From contig JAFZIP010000007.1 of NCBI GenBank assembly GCA_017554325.1, positions 150,258 to 214,257 on the forward strand: DNA of 64,000 bases, in the 5' to 3' direction. The translations under genes and the position numbers were made by a program. Origin of the DNA: Bacteroidales bacterium (GTDB lineage Bacteria > Bacteroidota > Bacteroidia > Bacteroidales > WCHB1-69). The notes beneath the pieces are model-generated. The model saw only the letters and a list, made by a program, of their open reading frames with translations. It was not told where the DNA came from and searched no databases. Below, in pieces: positions 61,525 to 64,000 of the stretch; the stretch's first letter is position 1; each line of letters starts with the position of its first letter.

Positions 61525-61553
61525 CGAAAAAAGGCGGACCGGGAGGTCCACCT
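61525..61553 (-). terminator. Terminator of the rpmG-DUF4295 transcript
   Basis: On the minus strand GGTGGACC pairs with GGTCCGCC (one G-U) around a TCCC loop, and seven Ts follow. It separates the ribosomal-protein transcript from ftsY, which has its own promoter. Confidence 0.82.
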
Positions 61554-61577
61554 TCTTTCAACCATGAAAACAAAATA

Positions 61578-61733
61578 TTACTTTTTAGCCAAAAAGTCTT
61601 TTACTGTGGAGGAGTCTATAACAGCTTCTTTGAATGTATAGGCTCCAGTTTTCGGTGAGCGTTCCATTTTTACCACGCGGGTATAGGTAACACCACCTTC
61701 TCTTTTCAACGTTGCAACTACCTTCTTTGCCAT
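61578..61733 (-). CDS. DUF4295 small basic protein
   Basis: This 51-residue protein starts MAKKVVATLKREGGVTYTRV and ends TVKDFLAKK. It matches the DUF4295 family, which is found in Bacteroidota directly downstream of rpmG. It is basic and probably cytoplasmic. The conserved place next to rpmG and the composition suggest ribosome association, but no function is established. The start codon is 17 bp after the rpmG stop, and a terminator follows within 30 bp. Confidence 0.88.
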   Translation of the reverse strand: MAKKVVATLKREGGVTYTRVVKMERSPKTGAYTFKEAVIDSSTVKDFLAKK

Positions 61734-61750
61734 CTCTCTATTGTATTAAA

Positions 61751-61939
61751 TTATTTAACTTCTTTGTGTAATGTCATTTTCTTCAGGTACGGATTGTATT
61801 TCATCAATTCCAATCTGTCAGGAGTGTTCTTTCTGTTCTTCGTAGTGATATATCTGGACATTCCCGGTACGCCGCTTGCCTTTTGCTCGGTGCATTCCAA
61901 GATGACTTGTTGACGAGCTTCTTTAACTTTCTTTGCCAT
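61751..61939 (-). CDS. rpmG: 50S ribosomal protein L33
   Basis: This 62-residue ribosomal protein contains the L33 pattern [40 protein letters not shown] and a C-terminal lysine-rich end. The zinc-ribbon cysteine pairs of the C+ type are missing, with only one cysteine, so this is a C- form. In other Bacteroidota rpmB (L28) usually precedes rpmG; here a promoter lies directly upstream and no rpmB is seen in the window. Confidence 0.94.
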   Translation of the reverse strand: MAKKVKEARQQVILECTEQKASGVPGMSRYITTKNRKNTPDRLELMKYNPYLKKMTLHKEVK

Positions 61940-61974
61940 TTCTTATCTACTTTTTTTTCGTTCTTTTTGATGCT

Positions 61975-61983
61975 GCAAAAATA
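61975..61983 (-). promoter_or_regulatory. Promoter of rpmG
   Basis: On the minus strand it reads TATTTTTGC, 35 bp before the rpmG start codon, preceded by an A/T-rich tract. It marks rpmG as the first gene of its transcript. Confidence 0.72.
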
Positions 61984-62077
61984 CATTTTTTTTTGTTTCA
62001 AACGTCAGATTCCCTGTTTTTTTGAAAAAAAAGTTTCTTAATAGTTTTAACTATTAGATATTCAATGTGTTATAATT

Positions 62078-63097
62078 TTACTCATCTTGGTTTAGAAGGG
62101 TCCACAATCGGTCTTTTATTTCGGTAAGATGGTAGTTTGTCAAGGATGAAATGTTGATAACGGGCAGTTTTTTGGACAATTTTTGCATGATATTGGCTAC
62201 TTCATCCTCCGGGACCATGTCGCATTTGGTGATGGCAACCAGGTATTTCTTGTCCAGCAGTTCGGGGTTGAAGGCTTCCAGTTCGTGTTTGAGGATATTG
62301 AACTCCTTGAGGATGGCTTCGGCGGTACGGGTGCCATCGTTGTCGGCCACGGGTACCATATATAATAGTACGGAGTTGCGTTCTATGTGGCGGAGGAAAC
62401 GCAGGCCGATGCCTTTGCCTTCTGACGCGCCCTCGATGATGCCGGGGATGTCTGCGATGACGAACGACTGATAGTCGCGATAGGCCACCATGCCGAGGTT
62501 CGGTTTGAGGGTGGTGAAGGGGTAGTCAGCGATTTTCGGTCGCGCATTTGACAGCTGGCTGATGAGGGTGGACTTGCCCGCGTTGGGAAATCCCACGAGT
62601 CCGACATCGGCCAATACTTTCAGTTCCAGCGAGATCCAGCCTTCGGTGCCGGGTTCGCCGGGTTGTGCGAAGCGGGGCGTTTGCATGGTTGCGCTCTTGA
62701 AGTGCACATTGCCGAGACCGCCTCGGCCGCCCTTCATGGCCACAATCTGCTGGCCGTCTTCCAGGATTTCGCCCACAACTTCGTCGGTGTCTATCAGCTT
62801 GATGATGGTGCCGAGGGGCACTTCGATGATGGCGTTTTCGCCGTTTTTGCCAAAGCACTGGTTCTTCTGGCCGTTGCCGCCGTGCTCGGCGAACACGTGC
62901 TTGGTGTAGCGCAGGTGCAGGAGGGTCCAGAGGTTGCGGTTGCCCCGGACGATGACGCTGCCGCCCTTGCCGCCGTCGCCGCCGTCAGGGCCTGCCTTGG
63001 GGTTTCTGGCGGTGCGTGCCAGGTGAGCGGAGCCCGCGCCGCCGTTGCCGGACCGCCCGAATATCTTGACGTAGTCGATGAATTGTTCTTCTGCCAT
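62078..63097 (-). CDS. obgE: Obg-family GTPase
   Basis: This 339-residue GTPase involved in 50S assembly and stress responses has the glycine-rich Obg fold at the N-terminus (RSGNGGAGSAHLARTARNPK, GPDGGDGGKGGSVIVRG) and a G domain with GFPNAGKSTL (~168), DIPGIIEGASEGKGIG and TKCD. It ends shortly after the G domain, without the variable C-terminal domain of some Obg proteins. The start at 63097 gives the standard MAEEQFIDYVKIFGRSG; the in-frame ATG 123 bp upstream is rejected as non-conserved. A promoter-like CATCTTTGC lies near 63143. Confidence 0.95.
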   Translation of the reverse strand: MAEEQFIDYVKIFGRSGNGGAGSAHLARTARNPKAGPDGGDGGKGGSVIVRGNRNLWTLLHLRYTKHVFAEHGGNGQKNQCFGKNGENAIIEVPLGTIIKLIDTDEVVGEILEDGQQIVAMKGGRGGLGNVHFKSATMQTPRFAQPGEPGTEGWISLELKVLADVGLVGFPNAGKSTLISQLSNARPKIADYPFTTLKPNLGMVAYRDYQSFVIADIPGIIEGASEGKGIGLRFLRHIERNSVLLYMVPVADNDGTRTAEAILKEFNILKHELEAFNPELLDKKYLVAITKCDMVPEDEVANIMQKLSKKLPVINISSLTNYHLTEIKDRLWTLLNQDE

Positions 63098-63212
63098 AGG
63101 GATGGATAGGTTAATGGGGTTAAAGTTGGTAAATGAGTGGGCAAAGATGCGAAAATTATCCGTGCGGTGCGCAAAAGGCGTGTTTTTTTCGTCAAGCAGG
63201 GTAAGACAGTAC

Positions 63213-63521
63213 TTAATCAATCACCATTTTGCTAAATAGCACACGGTCTAACATTACCACAGAATCTTCGATATGGAAAACATATACGAATTTGCGATTG
63301 TGTGATACCATTCGGCGAGCTCCAGGGTGTATTTCCTGTATGGTCTTGGAATGGCTGGTTGTAAAACAGTCTGCAAAAACAGAAAGGGATTGGATTTCTT
63401 GACCGATTATTTCCAAATACCGATACGCCCCTTCTGAGGATAATGTATTGAACAGGAAATCTGCAAGTACGTCAATATCCGCTTCAGCGGTGCGCTTGAC
63501 TCTAACATTGTATGTTTTCAT
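63213..63521 (-). CDS. ParE/RelE-family toxin
   Basis: This 102-residue protein resembles the plasmid stabilisation/ParE-RelE toxin fold: MKTYNVRVKRTAEADIDVLA at the start, a helical hairpin with AYRYLEIIGQEIQSL, and a C-terminal beta sheet with IHPGARRMVSHNRKFVYVFH and VVMLDRVLFSK. ParE toxins inhibit gyrase and RelE toxins cut mRNA, and which applies is not clear here. The start at 63521 overlaps the antitoxin stop by 20 bp, the usual toxin-antitoxin layout. It lies in the spacer before obgE. Confidence 0.78.
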   Translation of the reverse strand: MKTYNVRVKRTAEADIDVLADFLFNTLSSEGAYRYLEIIGQEIQSLSVFADCFTTSHSKTIQEIHPGARRMVSHNRKFVYVFHIEDSVVMLDRVLFSKMVID

Positions 63522-63711
63522 AGCGTCGGTCAAGAGCAGTTCTGACTTTGCCGATAAATTCATCCACAGACATTGTATCTGTGTCAGATAAAATCAGTCC
63601 ATCACCAATGCTTGCAGCACTTCCATCAGAATGTGCAATGGTATAAGTTATTGCAGGCTCTTCCGCCGAAAATTCTAATTGCTTTTTAATTTTGTATTTT
63701 TCAGGTTTCAT
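63502..63711 (-). CDS. Putative antitoxin of the ParE/RelE pair
   Basis: This 69-residue protein has a charged N-terminus (MKPEKYKIKKQLEFSAEEPA), a short beta region and a C-terminal helix (TMSVDEFIGKVRTALDRRYE). It is encoded immediately before and overlaps the toxin gene. The MSVDEFxxK segment is reminiscent of antitoxin tails that wrap a RelE/ParE partner. No clear DNA-binding motif can be named. A TATTTTTGC promoter lies 23 bp upstream on the minus strand (63734-63742). Identification relies on position and size. Confidence 0.6.
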   Translation of the reverse strand: MKPEKYKIKKQLEFSAEEPAITYTIAHSDGSAASIGDGLILSDTDTMSVDEFIGKVRTALDRRYENIQC

Positions 63712-63733
63712 ACTATAAGTTTATGTTTCCGCT

Positions 63734-63742
63734 GCAAAAATA
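63734..63742 (-). promoter_or_regulatory. Promoter of the toxin-antitoxin pair
   Basis: On the minus strand this reads TATTTTTGC, 23 bp before the antitoxin start codon. A plus-strand promoter element lies 42 bp away at 63785, so transcription diverges here. Confidence 0.68.
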
Positions 63743-63784
63743 CACAATTTTCATACGGCGAGGAACAAATGGTGTTTTTTTTCT

Positions 63785-64000
63785 TATCTTTGCCCCGTTG
63801 TTCCACCGAAGCCAGAACGGGTGGAAGGGAATGACATAATTTATTGAAAAGAAAGCGACTTTTCGCTTATCCGTCAGAGTAAATCTGGACAATTTACTGA
63901 GTTTGCACGGATATCGGAAATCAAGCTTGCCTATTATGTGTTTAATTGCCAAATAGGTGGGGCTTGTTCTTCAGTATCTTGCAAACGGGAGTCCAGACCC
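63785..64000 (+). ncRNA. Candidate structured RNA or leader, cut by the window edge
   Basis: TATCTTTGC (63785-63793) after a T-rich tract is a good promoter. The next ~200 bases have no credible coding frame but fold into at least four short stems: TTCCACC/GGTGGAA (63801-63807/63820-63826), AAGCGA/TCGCTT (63853-63858/63863-63868), AGTAAAT/ATTTACT (63878-63884/63892-63898), and CCTATT/AATAGG inside CAAGC/GCTTG (63922-63966). The length and number of hairpins exceed what chance would normally give. It may be a riboswitch-like leader, an rRNA or mRNA leader, or a small RNA. I do not recognise the family. Confidence 0.5.

Noticed and set aside
63713..63952. A 79-residue minus-strand frame upstream of the antitoxin gene
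   Set aside because: It overlaps the antitoxin promoter and the hairpins of the plus-strand transcript, and shows no protein-like conservation that I recognise.

Overview
The window comes from the chromosome of a member of the Bacteroidota, most likely the order Bacteroidales. Three lines of sequence evidence point there. Promoters have the group's -7 element (TAnnTTTGC, seen here as TATTTTTGC, TACTTTTGC or TATCTTTGC) and mostly lack strong Shine-Dalgarno sites. Two secreted proteins end in a Por/type IX secretion (T9SS) tail. Families typical of the order are present: FISUMP, DUF1573, DUF4831, DUF4295, DUF4143 ATPases and fused FeoA-FeoB. No genus can be assigned from the sequence alone.

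Layout. Positions 1-3900 hold the end of a nucleoside phosphorylase-like gene, tRNA-Ser(GGA), tRNA-Val(GAC), an lpxD-family gene with efp, an ECF sigma factor and a zapB-like/zapA pair. A probable 6S RNA follows zapA, then rny, a divIC/ftsB gene, aroQ, two DUF1573 genes and the tmRNA gene ssrA (7430-7817). From the tmRNA 3' end to about 19000 is an accessory region. It holds a frameshifted scrap of a FISUMP gene, a DUF4143 ATPase, a relic of a second ATPase type, a 2,654-residue secreted multi-repeat protein and an intact second DUF4143 ATPase. Positions 19051-27059 (minus strand) carry ostA-like, a MORN lipoprotein, a T9SS cargo, a TerB-DnaJ protein, kdsC and clpC. Then come gyrA, two TPR genes, a minus-strand group (YugP peptidase, DUF4831, lipoprotein, radical SAM) and a plus-strand housekeeping run: sigma-54 activator, lptE, secG, tig, clpP, clpX, lepA and a PD-(D/E)XK nuclease. 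After that are PBP1A, a coupled pair of secreted proteins, a GT4 glycosyltransferase and a metal-transport group (feoAB, CDF exporter, Cys-rich membrane peptide). The minus-strand genes ung, purH, ispH, ftsY, DUF4295, rpmG, obgE and a ParE-type toxin-antitoxin pair close the window. The right edge holds the start of an unidentified structured transcript.

How the genes relate. Most of the window is ordinary core genome: envelope biogenesis (lpxD, kdsC, ostA, lptE, PBP1A), division (zapA, divIC), protein quality control and targeting (ssrA, tig, clpP, clpX, clpC, secG, ftsY) and RNA turnover (rny). The most unusual part is the ATPase/giant-protein region beside ssrA. There an ATPase gene lies between two nearly identical copies of the last ~160 bp of the giant gene, and its own stop codon lies inside one copy. 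A 38-bp relic of the other ATPase type sits alongside, and both intact ATPase genes have palindromes between promoter and start codon. A second theme is short purine-rich (GGTGAA/GAGGTAAA-like) tandem repeats that occupy spacers and also form the C-terminal tails of GyrA and trigger factor.
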